Assembly: GCF_000952155.1 (NCBI RefSeq)
Contig: NZ_JYON01000015.1
Location: 1-64,000 of the forward strand
Reading direction: 5' to 3'
DNA: 64,000 nucleotides
DNA from: Aliterella atlantica CENA595
GTDB taxonomy: Bacteria; Cyanobacteriota; Cyanobacteriia; Cyanobacteriales; Chroococcidiopsidaceae
How positions within the stretch are numbered: position 1 is the first letter of the stretch; each line of letters opens with the position of its first letter. A model generated the notes under the pieces. That model was not told the DNA's origin and did not search any database. It saw nothing but the letters and a program-made list of their open reading frames with translations. Below, piece after piece: positions 7,834 through 17,373 of this stretch. The position numbers and the translations under genes are program-made.

Positions 7834-8013
7834 CTATAAATCGCTATTGTCCCAACTTTGGGCAATTGTTACGCTCGGTTGGACTAGCTGACTTTGGGGT
7901 GCAGGTAACATCTCGCCGCGAAAGTCGAGAAACTGGACGATAACTAAATAAGCGATGCCCAAAAATAGCGCGATCGCACCAGTAACTACAGCAACAATTT
8001 TTGAACGTTCCAT
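7834..8013 (-). CDS. Small single-pass membrane protein, 59 residues
   Basis: Read from ATG 8013 to TAG 7834. The protein begins MERSKIVAVV, has one hydrophobic helix (GAIALFLGIAYLVIVQFL), then DFRGEML, and a short polar C-terminus ending WDNSDL. The basic N-terminus and single helix suggest a bitopic membrane protein. I recall small proteins of this shape being conserved in cyanobacteria but cannot name one. The open frame, the ATG, the hydrophobic pattern and the terminator-like hairpins just beyond its stop support a real gene. It is divergent from the ABC ATPase gene at 8076, 62 bp away. Confidence 0.65.
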   Translation of the reverse strand: MERSKIVAVVTGAIALFLGIAYLVIVQFLDFRGEMLPAPQSQLVQPSVTIAQSWDNSDL

Positions 8014-8075
8014 TTAATTTTTTGTCAATGTTTAACTATATATTAGATATTTTCCGCAGAACTTGGTGAAGCCAG

Positions 8076-9065
8076 ATGCAGCCAGATGAACCTAATATGC
8101 AATCGCGCCCGTTAGTAGTGCAGACGTTTGAGCTAGGCAAAACTTATCTTACTGGCTTTTGGCTCAATCAAAAAATTACTTCTTTAAAAAACTGCTCTCT
8201 TAGCGTCTATCAGGGCGAAACTTTTGGGCTTTTAGGACCAAATGGCGCAGGTAAAACTACCTTACTCAAGCTGCTATTAGGCATTATTCGCCCTACATCT
8301 GGACGCGGGTTGCTATTAAATGAACCATTAGGCGATCGCTCTGTCAAGCAGCGCATAGGGTACTTACCAGAAAATGCTTATTTCTACGACTATTTAACAG
8401 GCTGGGAATGCTTGCAAATGACAGCAGGGTTGTTTCAAATTCCTAGCGTAGTGCAACGCCATCGGATTCCTCAACTATTGGAATTAGTCGGATTGCCCCA
8501 AAGCGCCGCGAGAAAAAAGCAAATGCGTCAGTATTCTAAAGGGATGCTACAGCGCATAGGGATGGCGCAAGCATTAATTAACGATCCTGAATTGGTATTT
8601 TTAGACGAACCAATGTCAGGACTCGATCCGATTGGGCGCTATCAAATGCGAAATATTATTCTTTCGCTCAAACAACAAGGTAAGACGATTTTCTTCAATA
8701 GCCATATTTTGTCTGAAGTCGAGCAAATATGCGATCGCGTGGCTATTTTGGCGCAAGGACAATTGATCTGCGCTGGTTCTCTTGACGAACTACTCGGTAC
8801 AGCTAACGCCTACCACATCAAAGGTAAGGGCGGTAACTTAGAGTTACTCAATAAATGGATATCATCGCTAACTTGCGAACGCGATCGCACTTGGTATGGT
8901 GAAATTCTCCCTCACCAGCTTGATGATTTTCTCGCTCATCGTCAACAGATTGACACGCAAATCTTATCTCTAAACTTGTCTCGCCCGTCTCTAGAAGAGT
9001 TCTTTTTGCACCAACTCCAAGCTAACGGGATTAACTTAAACGCGTCAGGTAGCGATCGCTCATAA
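8076..9065 (+). CDS. ABC transporter ATP-binding protein
   Basis: This is a cytoplasmic ATPase of an ABC-2/NatA-type exporter. It has Walker A GPNGAGKTT near residue 55, the Q-loop region IGYLPENAYFYDYLTG, signature YSKGMLQRIGMAQ near 158, Walker B LVFLDEPMSGLDP near 176, and the H-loop FFNSHILSEVEQICDR near 208. The C-terminal 90 residues are an accessory domain as in NatA/YhbG-like proteins. No permease gene follows within 800 bp, so its membrane partner must be elsewhere. ATG 8097 is an alternative start. Confidence 0.85.
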   Translation: MQPDEPNMQSRPLVVQTFELGKTYLTGFWLNQKITSLKNCSLSVYQGETFGLLGPNGAGKTTLLKLLLGIIRPTSGRGLLLNEPLGDRSVKQRIGYLPENAYFYDYLTGWECLQMTAGLFQIPSVVQRHRIPQLLELVGLPQSAARKKQMRQYSKGMLQRIGMAQALINDPELVFLDEPMSGLDPIGRYQMRNIILSLKQQGKTIFFNSHILSEVEQICDRVAILAQGQLICAGSLDELLGTANAYHIKGKGGNLELLNKWISSLTCERDRTWYGEILPHQLDDFLAHRQQIDTQILSLNLSRPSLEEFFLHQLQANGINLNASGSDRS

Positions 9066-9867
9066 ATATGCCGAATTATAGCTATCGTCTTGATACTTAT
9101 TAATGCAATTTTTTGATGAATCTTTGAGAGCTAATTTGCCAAAGGTTTTTAGTTCCTTAACTTTTAACCGTATATATACTGATGGCAATCTAGTTTATGC
9201 ATCTTTTACTGTTACCTTGTGCCAAGGTATTAGAGCGATCGCTAAAACGCCTAATCCTTGCATCTGCAATTATTATTTTTCCTCATACATCGCCATCTTT
9301 ATAACTTGCAGTTATGGCAAGCGATCGCTCTTTTCAATTTTCATCGCCAGTAAGTCTGTCACTTTCGATCTACGTAAAATACTTAAGTTTAAGTATAAGA
9401 CTTATTTGTTAACTCGATCTAGATACCTTAGTTGTACAAATCTACTGGGCATTAACTCTCTTGCGGCTTCTTTTTCCAGACAAGCCCTCAATACATGACT
9501 AAGTAATAATCAGTACATATCTACGTACGTACATATAGCTAGGATTGTTTCCTGATAGTTCATGCCTAAATATTTCTAAAGCCAGTTGAGCTAATTTTAA
9601 GTAATTGTCCTTATTTTTCTACTTATATTATCAAGAAATAAATCAAGTTTTTATGCCGTAATTTCCCCTATACCGTCTATGCATCAGCCAAGTTATCAGT
9701 AAAATCTCGGTTACGCGGACAACGTAGGTAGCGTTAATTTTAAGAGGAACTCACTTGAGTGCGACTATTGACCGGGCAAGTCCTTGTCAATGCCAATTAT
9801 ATGAATTTTGAGTTGTACTTGTACCTATTAAATGTATTTTATGCATCCTGCTGTAGGAGTTTCCGCA
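9066..9867. other. 800-bp gene-poor leader before the chemotaxis operon
   Basis: This A+T-rich stretch has no convincing coding frame. The 131-codon frame at 9103-9498 has atypical composition and no recognisable domain. It contains the locally repeated motif GTACATATCTACGTACGTACATA near 9512 (two CGTAC/GTACATA copies in partial dyad) and several HIP1 cores. The promoter of the downstream operon must lie here. I cannot place a -10 element with confidence. Confidence 0.5.
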
Positions 9868-11013
9868 ATGGTCGATCCTATTGAAGCCCAAACACAATCT
9901 ACGACCTCTACCAAATCAAACGTATCGGCTGCCAAAGCCTTACACGAGATTGCCAAAAAAAAGCTTTCTGGGCAACTGACAATTCGCGATCCCAACGTAG
10001 ATTCTATATATTGGCGCATTTATGTAGGCAATGGACAAGTTCTTTATGCGGGCAGTATTGGCGGGCAGCAGGAACGTTTTAGATATTTACTACAGCAAAA
10101 TTGCCCTCAGCTAGAATTTTCGCAGTTAGAAAAGCCGCAATCAGACTACCAGTACCTTTGTCAATGTTGGCAATCGGGAAGACTATCCTTGCAACAAGTT
10201 AGACAATTACTTTTTTTGCTATCTCAAGAAGCTATTTTACATACACTCACCTTGCCTGAAGTCCAGCTTGGCTTTGATAAAAAAATTGGTTTAGATCCCT
10301 TATTACTCTCAGCTTCGCTGCAACAAACTGTTGCTCCCTTGCAAAACTCAATCAATCAATGGAAGCAACTGCAAGTAGATATTCCATCTCCTTTTCACCG
10401 CCCTTTTATTAAAGAATTAGAAAAATTCGCTCAAGCTGTATATCAAAGAAAGACTGGTAAGCCGCAACAAATTGACTTTTTAACTCAAACGCTCAGTCAA
10501 AACTACTGTTTGTATGAAGTAGCTACCAAGTTAAAAATGGATATTTTGAAACTAGCTATTTTCCTACAACCATTGATTCGTGCTGACATCATCGGCATGA
10601 ATCCTTACCGCAGTTCTCAAAACGATAACAGACCGATTGTTGCTTGTATTGATGATAGTAAAACCGTACAGCGCAACGTCAAGCTGATTCTAGAGTCTTC
10701 TGGCTATCGAGTCATAGAAATAATGGAACCAGCAAGAGCATTAACAACGCTAGTCAGAGATAAGCCTAGCTTAGTGCTAATGGATATTTCTATGCCAGAA
10801 ATAGACGGCTACGAACTTTGCCGGATGTTGCGCTTATCTAGCGCCCTAAAAGAAGTTCCGATTGTAATGTTGACCGGAAGAGATGGATTAGTAGACAGAA
10901 TTCGCGCTCGCATGGTAGGGGCAACAAGCTATGTCACAAAACCATTTCAGCCTCAACAACTGCTTAGTGTCGTGAATGAATTAGTCAATTCTTCTCAAAT
11001 AGAGGCAAGTTAA
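9868..11013 (+). CDS. PatA-type response regulator (PATAN plus receiver)
   Basis: First gene of the chemotaxis operon. The N-terminal ~230 residues are a DUF4388/PATAN-like module (ALHEIAKKKLSGQLTI, WRIYVGNGQVLYAG). The C-terminal ~120 residues are a CheY-like receiver, with acidic pocket CIDDS, phosphoacceptor Asp in LMDISMP near 305, Thr in VMLTGR and Lys in VTKPFQP. This architecture matches PixG/PilG/TaxP1-type regulators of cyanobacterial pilus motility. ATG 9868 is preferred over 9832 and 9841 because TAGGAG (9854-9859) sits 8 nt upstream. Its stop overlaps the next start by one base. The output is presumably the type IV pilus machinery, by analogy only. Confidence 0.85.
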   Translation: MVDPIEAQTQSTTSTKSNVSAAKALHEIAKKKLSGQLTIRDPNVDSIYWRIYVGNGQVLYAGSIGGQQERFRYLLQQNCPQLEFSQLEKPQSDYQYLCQCWQSGRLSLQQVRQLLFLLSQEAILHTLTLPEVQLGFDKKIGLDPLLLSASLQQTVAPLQNSINQWKQLQVDIPSPFHRPFIKELEKFAQAVYQRKTGKPQQIDFLTQTLSQNYCLYEVATKLKMDILKLAIFLQPLIRADIIGMNPYRSSQNDNRPIVACIDDSKTVQRNVKLILESSGYRVIEIMEPARALTTLVRDKPSLVLMDISMPEIDGYELCRMLRLSSALKEVPIVMLTGRDGLVDRIRARMVGATSYVTKPFQPQQLLSVVNELVNSSQIEAS

Positions 11014-11378
11014 TGAAAACTGTATTAGTTGTCGAAGATTCCCGCGCCGAACAACGTTTAATTGTATCTTTATTGCAACAGTCAGGCTTAAAAGTTGCCC
11101 TGGCAGAATCAGCGGAACTCGCTTTAACTTGGTTAGCCGAAAACCAACAGCCCGATGTCATAGTTTTAGACATTATTATGCCTGGACTAAGTGGCTTAGA
11201 CTTATGTCGGCAAATTAGAGCCAATGCTCAACTCAAAAACGTACCGATCGTTTTTTGTTCTTCCAAAGACCAAGAATTCGATCAATTTTGGGCATTGCGC
11301 CAAGGCGGAAATGACTATATTACAAAACCTTTTGTCCCTAACAATTTAGTGCAAACTGTCTGCAAACATCTCAATTAA
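11013..11378 (+). CDS. CheY-like single-domain response regulator
   Basis: This 121-residue receiver domain has no output domain. The acidic pair is VVEDS, the phosphoacceptor Asp is in VLDIIMPG near residue 52, the switch Ser is in VFCSSKD and the conserved Lys is in ITKPFVP. It should be phosphorylated by the hybrid CheA at the end of the operon and relay the signal by protein contact (PixH/PilH/TaxP2 position). The start overlaps the upstream stop (TAATG), so translation is probably coupled. Confidence 0.9.
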   Translation: MKTVLVVEDSRAEQRLIVSLLQQSGLKVALAESAELALTWLAENQQPDVIVLDIIMPGLSGLDLCRQIRANAQLKNVPIVFCSSKDQEFDQFWALRQGGNDYITKPFVPNNLVQTVCKHLN

Positions 11379-11403
11379 TTCGTGCCTTTAGGTTTCAAGT
11401 TTC

Positions 11404-11904
11404 ATGCTGAACGACTATTTTTTTGTGCAACTGCGCCAATCGCTCAAAGTTGCCTTGCCATTGGACAGTACCAGAGAAGTAATTTCCCTAACTTATGGAG
11501 AAATTTGCCCGGTTCCAGGAGTTTCTCCAGCTTTACTGGGAGTAGCAAATCAGCGCGGCAAACTTTTATGGGTTTTGGAGCTTGGCGATTTACTTAAAAT
11601 TCCACCATCGGAAAAAACTATCAGACCTCAAGATAATCTAACTTTATTAGTATTAAACGATTCTCACAATTTAAGCGAAAACCAAAACCGTCAGCTTGGT
11701 TGTGTAGTATCAACATTAAAAGGAGTTATTGGTTTAGATTCAGCAGAATTTCGATCTACGAATTCTCATATTTTCCCTACTTTAAAAGCATTTTCCTCAG
11801 CGATCGCACTTATCGAACAAGAAGCGATTTCTGTAATCGATACTCAAGCAATTTTAAATAATATTCACTCTGAAATTTTTTCTAACTTGGTAAATAGTTT
11901 ATGA
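11404..11904 (+). CDS. CheW-like coupling protein
   Basis: This 166-residue CheW-domain protein should bridge the receptor and CheA in the signalling array. The N-terminus ([23 protein letters not shown]) and the block [30 protein letters not shown] are the conserved CheW core with the GVANQRG turn. The order regulator, CheY, CheW, MCP, CheA matches the cyanobacterial pix/pil/tax operons, where this is PixI-like. It overlaps the next gene by 4 bp (ATGA). Confidence 0.9.
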   Translation: MLNDYFFVQLRQSLKVALPLDSTREVISLTYGEICPVPGVSPALLGVANQRGKLLWVLELGDLLKIPPSEKTIRPQDNLTLLVLNDSHNLSENQNRQLGCVVSTLKGVIGLDSAEFRSTNSHIFPTLKAFSSAIALIEQEAISVIDTQAILNNIHSEIFSNLVNSL

Positions 11905-14648
11905 CAACTACAAATAATAATTCTTATGGCACAACTTCCCAGGATATAGAGTCGCTTATTGCCTCGCTACAAGCTGAAGTCGAACTTGATTCAACAGATT
12001 TAGTCAGTAAAATTAGTTTAGCTACTGCTCTAGAGCAATCAGGCAGAATTAGCGCAGCAAAAGCTGTATACCAAGAAGTAGTTGATGCCGACCCCGCAGG
12101 CTCGATGGGAGCTATTGCCCTCAAAGCTTTAGAAGCTTTAGATTTACCGGAGAGTAGCATTTTACCCGCGCCCAGCATAGAGCCACAAGCTTCGCCCCAA
12201 GCGCAACCGATTCAACCTCAAAAAAAGCAATTTGCTCCTACCAAGTCACTGCGTCAAACTTGGGACAACTTAAGCCTCCGCACCAAACTAGCAATCTTTC
12301 TAGTCGCTAGCGGAGCGCTACCTGTAATTGCTGTAACCCAGGGACTTGTCACCCTCAACCACAACCGCGCTCTGCAAGACCTTAAAGCCTCTCTGCAAAA
12401 AGATGGCTCATCTTTCAGGGACGAGTACGTTTTGTGGACGCAAGTAGAAAGCGAAACAAAGGCAGAAAACTTAGCCGCTTTAGTAGAAGCAACTAAGCTG
12501 GATTTGAGCAATCCCAGCCAGGTAGCAAGTTCTAGCACTTTTATCCAAAATTCCCTCAAGATTCAAAATGGCGAGAATCCTGAATCTAACAAAAGCTTTC
12601 AAATCTTCACCGACAACCAAGGTAGGGTAGTTGGACAAGAAGTGCAAATTATTGATGGCGATTTTACAAACAACTTACTACCAACAAAAAACGCCAGCAC
12701 TCAAAAATATCGCGTAGTCCAGTCTTTGCCCATAGGAACGAATTTAAAAAATATTCCCATCGTACAAGCTGTCTTAAAAACAGGACAGCCATTATCGGGA
12801 ATGGAGTTGCTCAAACAAGCATCGCTGCAAAGTCTAGGACTGGAAAAACAAGCAGATATTGGACTAAGGGCGCAGCCTACTAATAACTTACCTGAAGCTA
12901 AAACACCATTTCCCGCCGGAACTTACGACATCGAAGAAGGAAAAATCGGCTTAGTAAGTATGGCTGTGCGTCCAGTCAAAATCGGCAACAAAGTAGTAGG
13001 AACAGTCATAGTTGGCGCATTGCAAAACCGCAACTACGATTTAGTCGATAAATTTAGCCAAAATTACGCCATAGATACAGCGACAGTATTTGCCCGTGAC
13101 TGGCGAGTAGCGACAAACGTACCGTATAGCGATCGCACAACTAGAGCAGTAGGCACGCGGGTAGCAAGAGAAGTAGCCGATAAAGTGCTTAACCAGGGTG
13201 AAGATTTTAACGGCAAAACAAATATTATCGGGCAGGAATACCTCACATTCTACAGCCCCATATACGACCATCAAAAGCAACTCAACCCCCAAGCTAAACC
13301 TGTAGGCATGGCTTATGTGGGCGAGTCTCTAGATGCGATCGAAGGCAATCTCCGCAGCCAACAATTACTTGCATACGGCATAGGACTAGGCAGCTTGGTG
13401 TTACTTGCTCTAGTCGCTACTTGGCTCGCTAGTTATTTTGTCCGTCCTTTGAGGCAGTTATCGAGTTTTGCTCAACAAGTAGCCCAAGGAGAACAAGGAG
13501 TCAGACTAGAAAATACCGATCGCCAAGATGAAATTGGCGTGTTGGCAAAAGAACTCAATCAAATGGCGGTAAGCATTGAGGCAAACCTTAATAAAGTGCG
13601 AGAGCAGCAAGAGCAAAGCCGACAAGAGGCAGAAAAACAGCGCAAAGAAAAAGAAAACTTGCAGCAAGGTGTAATTGGACTGTTGCTAGAAATTGAAGGC
13701 GCACAACGAGGCGATTTAACCGTTCAAGCCAAAGTAAATGAGGACGCGATGGGTTCGATTGCCGATGCTTTCAATGCTACAATTCGCAGTCTGCGGGAAA
13801 TTGTTACCCAAGTAAAAGTAGCCAGCAGCCAAGTACAAGCATCAACATTTAGTAGCGAAGCAACTGTAGGCAAACTATCCGAGGAAGCAACAACTCAGGC
13901 ACAAGCTGTCAATCAAGCTCTTAGCTCTGTAGAAGAAATCGGACTATCAATTCAATTGGTAGCCGATTCTGCTCAAAAAGCAGCAGCGATCGCCCGCGAA
14001 GCTGTATTAGCAGCTAAAGATGGCGGCGAGACTATGGATAAAACTGTAGGCAGCATTCAAAATATCCGCGCTAGCGTAGCAGAAACATCTAAAAAAGTGA
14101 AGCGCTTGGCAGAATCATCGCAAGAAATCTCCAAAATCGTCAGTATTATTTCCGGGATTTCCGAAAAAACCAACTTGCTAGCTTTTAACGCCTCAATAGA
14201 AGCCGCCCGCGCGGGTGAAAACGGTCAAGGCTTCCGCGTAGTAGCGGATGAAGTCCGCCGCCTAGCAGAACGAGTCACCGACTCAACCAAAGAAATCGAG
14301 CAACTTGTTAGCACCATTCAAGTAGAAACAGCGGAAGTGTTGCAAACAATGGAAGCTAGCACAACCCAGGTAGTTACAGGTACTCAATTAGTCGGTAAAA
14401 CCAAGCAGACTTTACAAGGACTTGCCACTATCAGCAACAAAATTGACGAACTATTGCAATCAATCTCTGCAAGTACCGTTTCTCAGACGCAAGCCTCGCA
14501 GATGGTAAACAAAACCATGCAAGAAGTAGCAGCGATCGCTCAAAATACGTCTAACGAGTCAGAAGTTGTATCTGTTTCCTTGAAGCAATTAGTTGGCGTT
14601 GCTGAAGAATTACAAAACTCAGTATCTCGTTTCCAGGTAGCAAAATAA
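11901..14648 (+). CDS. Methyl-accepting chemotaxis protein
   Basis: A 915-residue receptor. Residues ~15-80 look like a TPR pair ([20 protein letters not shown]). A transmembrane helix is near 128-148 and an extracytoplasmic sensor of about 340 residues follows (with [15 protein letters not shown] and TATVFARDW, double-Cache-like in feel). The second helix is near 488-513, followed by a HAMP domain and a long coiled-coil MCP domain. The hairpin tip, [18 protein letters not shown] near 755-772, is the conserved CheA/CheW contact. There are no GAF domains, so it is unlikely to be a bilin photoreceptor like PixJ; a chemical ligand is more likely but unknown. No pentapeptide tether is visible at the C-terminus. 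It follows cheW with a 4-bp overlap. Confidence 0.9.
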   Translation: MTTTNNNSYGTTSQDIESLIASLQAEVELDSTDLVSKISLATALEQSGRISAAKAVYQEVVDADPAGSMGAIALKALEALDLPESSILPAPSIEPQASPQAQPIQPQKKQFAPTKSLRQTWDNLSLRTKLAIFLVASGALPVIAVTQGLVTLNHNRALQDLKASLQKDGSSFRDEYVLWTQVESETKAENLAALVEATKLDLSNPSQVASSSTFIQNSLKIQNGENPESNKSFQIFTDNQGRVVGQEVQIIDGDFTNNLLPTKNASTQKYRVVQSLPIGTNLKNIPIVQAVLKTGQPLSGMELLKQASLQSLGLEKQADIGLRAQPTNNLPEAKTPFPAGTYDIEEGKIGLVSMAVRPVKIGNKVVGTVIVGALQNRNYDLVDKFSQNYAIDTATVFARDWRVATNVPYSDRTTRAVGTRVAREVADKVLNQGEDFNGKTNIIGQEYLTFYSPIYDHQKQLNPQAKPVGMAYVGESLDAIEGNLRSQQLLAYGIGLGSLVLLALVATWLASYFVRPLRQLSSFAQQVAQGEQGVRLENTDRQDEIGVLAKELNQMAVSIEANLNKVREQQEQSRQEAEKQRKEKENLQQGVIGLLLEIEGAQRGDLTVQAKVNEDAMGSIADAFNATIRSLREIVTQVKVASSQVQASTFSSEATVGKLSEEATTQAQAVNQALSSVEEIGLSIQLVADSAQKAAAIAREAVLAAKDGGETMDKTVGSIQNIRASVAETSKKVKRLAESSQEISKIVSIISGISEKTNLLAFNASIEAARAGENGQGFRVVADEVRRLAERVTDSTKEIEQLVSTIQVETAEVLQTMEASTTQVVTGTQLVGKTKQTLQGLATISNKIDELLQSISASTVSQTQASQMVNKTMQEVAAIAQNTSNESEVVSVSLKQLVGVAEELQNSVSRFQVAK

Positions 14649-17315
14649 ATGGTACTAGATGCAGTTAGTTTAGATGCCATTTTGCAAGAAGCCCGTTCTT
14701 GCTTTCTGTACGAAGATGCGCCCGACTACTTGACGATGTTAGAGCAGGGAATGCAGCGCATAGTTACTTTTGCTGCCAATCCCTCTGCAACTAACCCAAG
14801 CGATCTCAAGCACGAATATACAGTTTTAATGCGAGCAGCGCACTCAATTAAAGGTGGAGCGGGTATAGCTCAACTCCCATCTTTAAATAAACTCGCGCAT
14901 AAATTAGAAGATTTGCTGCAAGCTTTAGATGCAGGTAGGGTAGAAGCGCAAACAGAAACGGCTTACGAGTTGCTGTTTTTGGGTATAGAGCAAATCAAAG
15001 ATTTAGTTGCAGAAGCGACCAATAACCCTAATAGTCAGGTAGTTACAGACGCAGAAGTAGCTAATTCTTTACCTCTAGTTCTTGCCCTTGAGGGATTTTT
15101 GCAAGAAATAGCACCTCAAGTAGAAACTGAGATTAATGACGAGGCGATCGCTATTAACCCAATCATCCTCAAAACTATACTTGAGGTGGACTTAGAAGAA
15201 TGCCTGCAAAGAGTCGAGCAATTGTTGCAGCCACCCGTACAAAAGCAAGTGCTGCTACAAGGACTAGCAAGCTTTGTCGAAGAATGTACTTTGTTAGGGC
15301 AGACATTGAGCCTCGATTGGCTGTTAGATGCAGCAGAAGCGCTCAAGCCAAAGTTGGGTCAAAATGACTTAGCCAGCATCGCTACTGAAACGATCGCCCA
15401 AATGCGCCAATTGCGATCGCAAACTCTCAACCCCCCATCTCCAACCCCTGTCGTAGAAACAACGCCTGTTGAACCTCAAACCCCGGCTACGCCTACTTTA
15501 AACTTGCGGATTCCTGTCAGCAGATTAGACAGGATGAACAATACACTAGGCGAATTACTGATCGGTCACGAGCGCTTGTCTCTATATCATTCCCAACTCC
15601 ACCAAGCTAATGTCACTCTCAACAAAGAAGCCCAAAAGCTTAACCCCATCAACGAACAAGTCAGGATTTTTTACGATCAATTAGCAACTCCATTAGCTGC
15701 TGGAAGTGCAATTGCTGAATTAGAAACTACTGGTAGCGAATTTGACTCGTTGCAATTTGACCAATACACGGGCTTTCACTCGACTTTACAAGACTTACAA
15801 GAAGTTATGGTGCGCGTGCAAGAAACTAAATCAGATATTGAACTCGTTACCCGCGATGTTCAAGCAGCATTAGACCAATTGCGCCAGCAACTAGATGGTT
15901 TGCGCGGTGACTTAACTCAATCTCGCCTAGTGCCGTTTAAATTTCTGGCGCAAAGGTTTACTGCACCCTTACAAAATCTCAGTCAGCGCTATAAAAAGCC
16001 TGTAGAACTGGTAATTGTTGGTAAAGAAACCCTCATTGACCAAGTAATTCTCGAACAATTGCAAACACCCTTAACTCATTTGCTGCGTAATGCTTTCGAT
16101 CACGGGATTGAAATGCCCCCAGAACGCGCCCAAGCAAAGAAGTCTAAAACTGCCACAATTAACCTCACAGCTAGCGTTCAGGGCAATCAGGTCGTAATTG
16201 CGATCGCTGATGACGGTCGCGGTATCGATCTCAAAAAGGTGCAAGCTAAAGCCGTAAAGATGGGCTTATGCGACTCTAATGTTACCCTTAGCAGCGCAGA
16301 AATTCTCGACTTTCTATTTATGCCAGGGTTTTCAACCGCAGAGACAGTAACAGACCTTTCTGGTAGAGGCGTGGGGTTAGATGTCGTTCGCCTGCAAATA
16401 GAGCGATTGCGAGGCAAAGTCCAGGTAGAAACCATGTTGCAACAAGGGACAAAGTTTAAAATTACTATTCCTTTGACTTTAAGTATTTTACCGTTGCTAC
16501 TTTGTCGCTGTCAGCAGAGAACTTTGGCGATTCCCTCGGTAAATATTTTAGAAATTATTGCCTTATCGGAGTATTGCGATTATGCCTCAAGACCAGAAAC
16601 TATTATTTGGCAAAACAAGCCAGCACCCTTATTTTGTCTAACTCAGTTACTTCCTTATACTCGTGCTGATAGCGTCCCTGCTGCTAGCCAATTTAACCAG
16701 CATTTAGGTATTGTCCTAGATGTAGGCGGTGAGCCTGCAATTGTTGCTGTCAACTCTTTGCTCGGAGAAAGAGAACTGGTACTTAAGCCCTTTGATAGCA
16801 CAATTAACGTTCCTGCTTATATCGCTGGTTGTACTGTGTTAGGAACGGGTGAAGTAGTTGCTGTATTGTCGCCCAATTACTTAGGCGAACTGACCAATCG
16901 CAAACAACTACCAACATTTAGTCACTCTTTACCTGAAACCAAGCAGGAAACCGCCACAATTTTAATTGTTGACGATTCTGTTGCTGTACGGCGGTTGTTA
17001 GACCGAGTTCTCAATCAATCGGGCTATCAGGTCGTACAATGTCGAGATGGTAAAGAAGCTTTAGAGACTTTGAACCGTTCGGGAGACTCCTACAATTTAG
17101 TAATTTCTGATATCGAAATGCCGAGGATGGACGGATTTACCTTATTAAGAGAAATCCGCTCTCACAATCGCTGGCATAATTTACCTGTCGCGATGCTGAC
17201 ATCGCGGGAAAACGACCAGCACCGTCAAAAAGCTAGCCAATTAGGCGCAACCGATTACTTTACCAAGCCTTTCCAACCTGCGGACTTGCTTAAAGCGATC
17301 GCAGCGCTGCTATAA
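14649..17315 (+). CDS. Hybrid CheA histidine kinase with C-terminal receiver
   Basis: This 888-residue kinase closes the operon and starts directly after the MCP stop. The domains are: HPt with phospho-His 65 (HSIKGGAG); a variable linker; a dimerisation helix region with RIPVSRLDRMNNTLGEL near 290; an ATPase with N-box LRNAFDHGIE near 480, ADDGRGID and SGRGVGLDVV; a CheW-like domain near 600-730; and a receiver with LIVDDSVAVRR, Asp in VISDIEMPRMDG near 820 and Lys in FTKPFQP. The arrangement is that of PixL/PilL-type hybrids. It should autophosphorylate under receptor control and pass phosphate to the operon's two regulators. A strong hairpin follows the stop. Confidence 0.92.
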   Translation: MVLDAVSLDAILQEARSCFLYEDAPDYLTMLEQGMQRIVTFAANPSATNPSDLKHEYTVLMRAAHSIKGGAGIAQLPSLNKLAHKLEDLLQALDAGRVEAQTETAYELLFLGIEQIKDLVAEATNNPNSQVVTDAEVANSLPLVLALEGFLQEIAPQVETEINDEAIAINPIILKTILEVDLEECLQRVEQLLQPPVQKQVLLQGLASFVEECTLLGQTLSLDWLLDAAEALKPKLGQNDLASIATETIAQMRQLRSQTLNPPSPTPVVETTPVEPQTPATPTLNLRIPVSRLDRMNNTLGELLIGHERLSLYHSQLHQANVTLNKEAQKLNPINEQVRIFYDQLATPLAAGSAIAELETTGSEFDSLQFDQYTGFHSTLQDLQEVMVRVQETKSDIELVTRDVQAALDQLRQQLDGLRGDLTQSRLVPFKFLAQRFTAPLQNLSQRYKKPVELVIVGKETLIDQVILEQLQTPLTHLLRNAFDHGIEMPPERAQAKKSKTATINLTASVQGNQVVIAIADDGRGIDLKKVQAKAVKMGLCDSNVTLSSAEILDFLFMPGFSTAETVTDLSGRGVGLDVVRLQIERLRGKVQVETMLQQGTKFKITIPLTLSILPLLLCRCQQRTLAIPSVNILEIIALSEYCDYASRPETIIWQNKPAPLFCLTQLLPYTRADSVPAASQFNQHLGIVLDVGGEPAIVAVNSLLGERELVLKPFDSTINVPAYIAGCTVLGTGEVVAVLSPNYLGELTNRKQLPTFSHSLPETKQETATILIVDDSVAVRRLLDRVLNQSGYQVVQCRDGKEALETLNRSGDSYNLVISDIEMPRMDGFTLLREIRSHNRWHNLPVAMLTSRENDQHRQKASQLGATDYFTKPFQPADLLKAIAALL

Positions 17316-17319
17316 ACAA

Positions 17320-17357
17320 GGGGAAGGCAGAAATAAGTGCTTATTTCTGCCTTCCCC
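17320..17357. terminator. Strong bidirectional terminator hairpin
   Basis: Two perfectly complementary 18-nt arms (17320-17337 and 17340-17357) surround a TG centre. They lie between the convergent cheA and polysaccharide-export genes, 5 bp after one stop and 17 bp from the other. The plus-strand arm begins GGGGAAGGCAG. Stem strength and position argue for transcription termination in both directions. Confidence 0.8.
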
Positions 17358-17373
17358 TCTAGTTTGGAGATTA

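Noticed and set aside
9103..9498. 131-codon frame downstream of the ABC ATPase, considered as its missing permease
   Set aside because: It has no run of transmembrane helices typical of ABC-2 permeases, uneven composition, no ribosome site and no recognisable domain.
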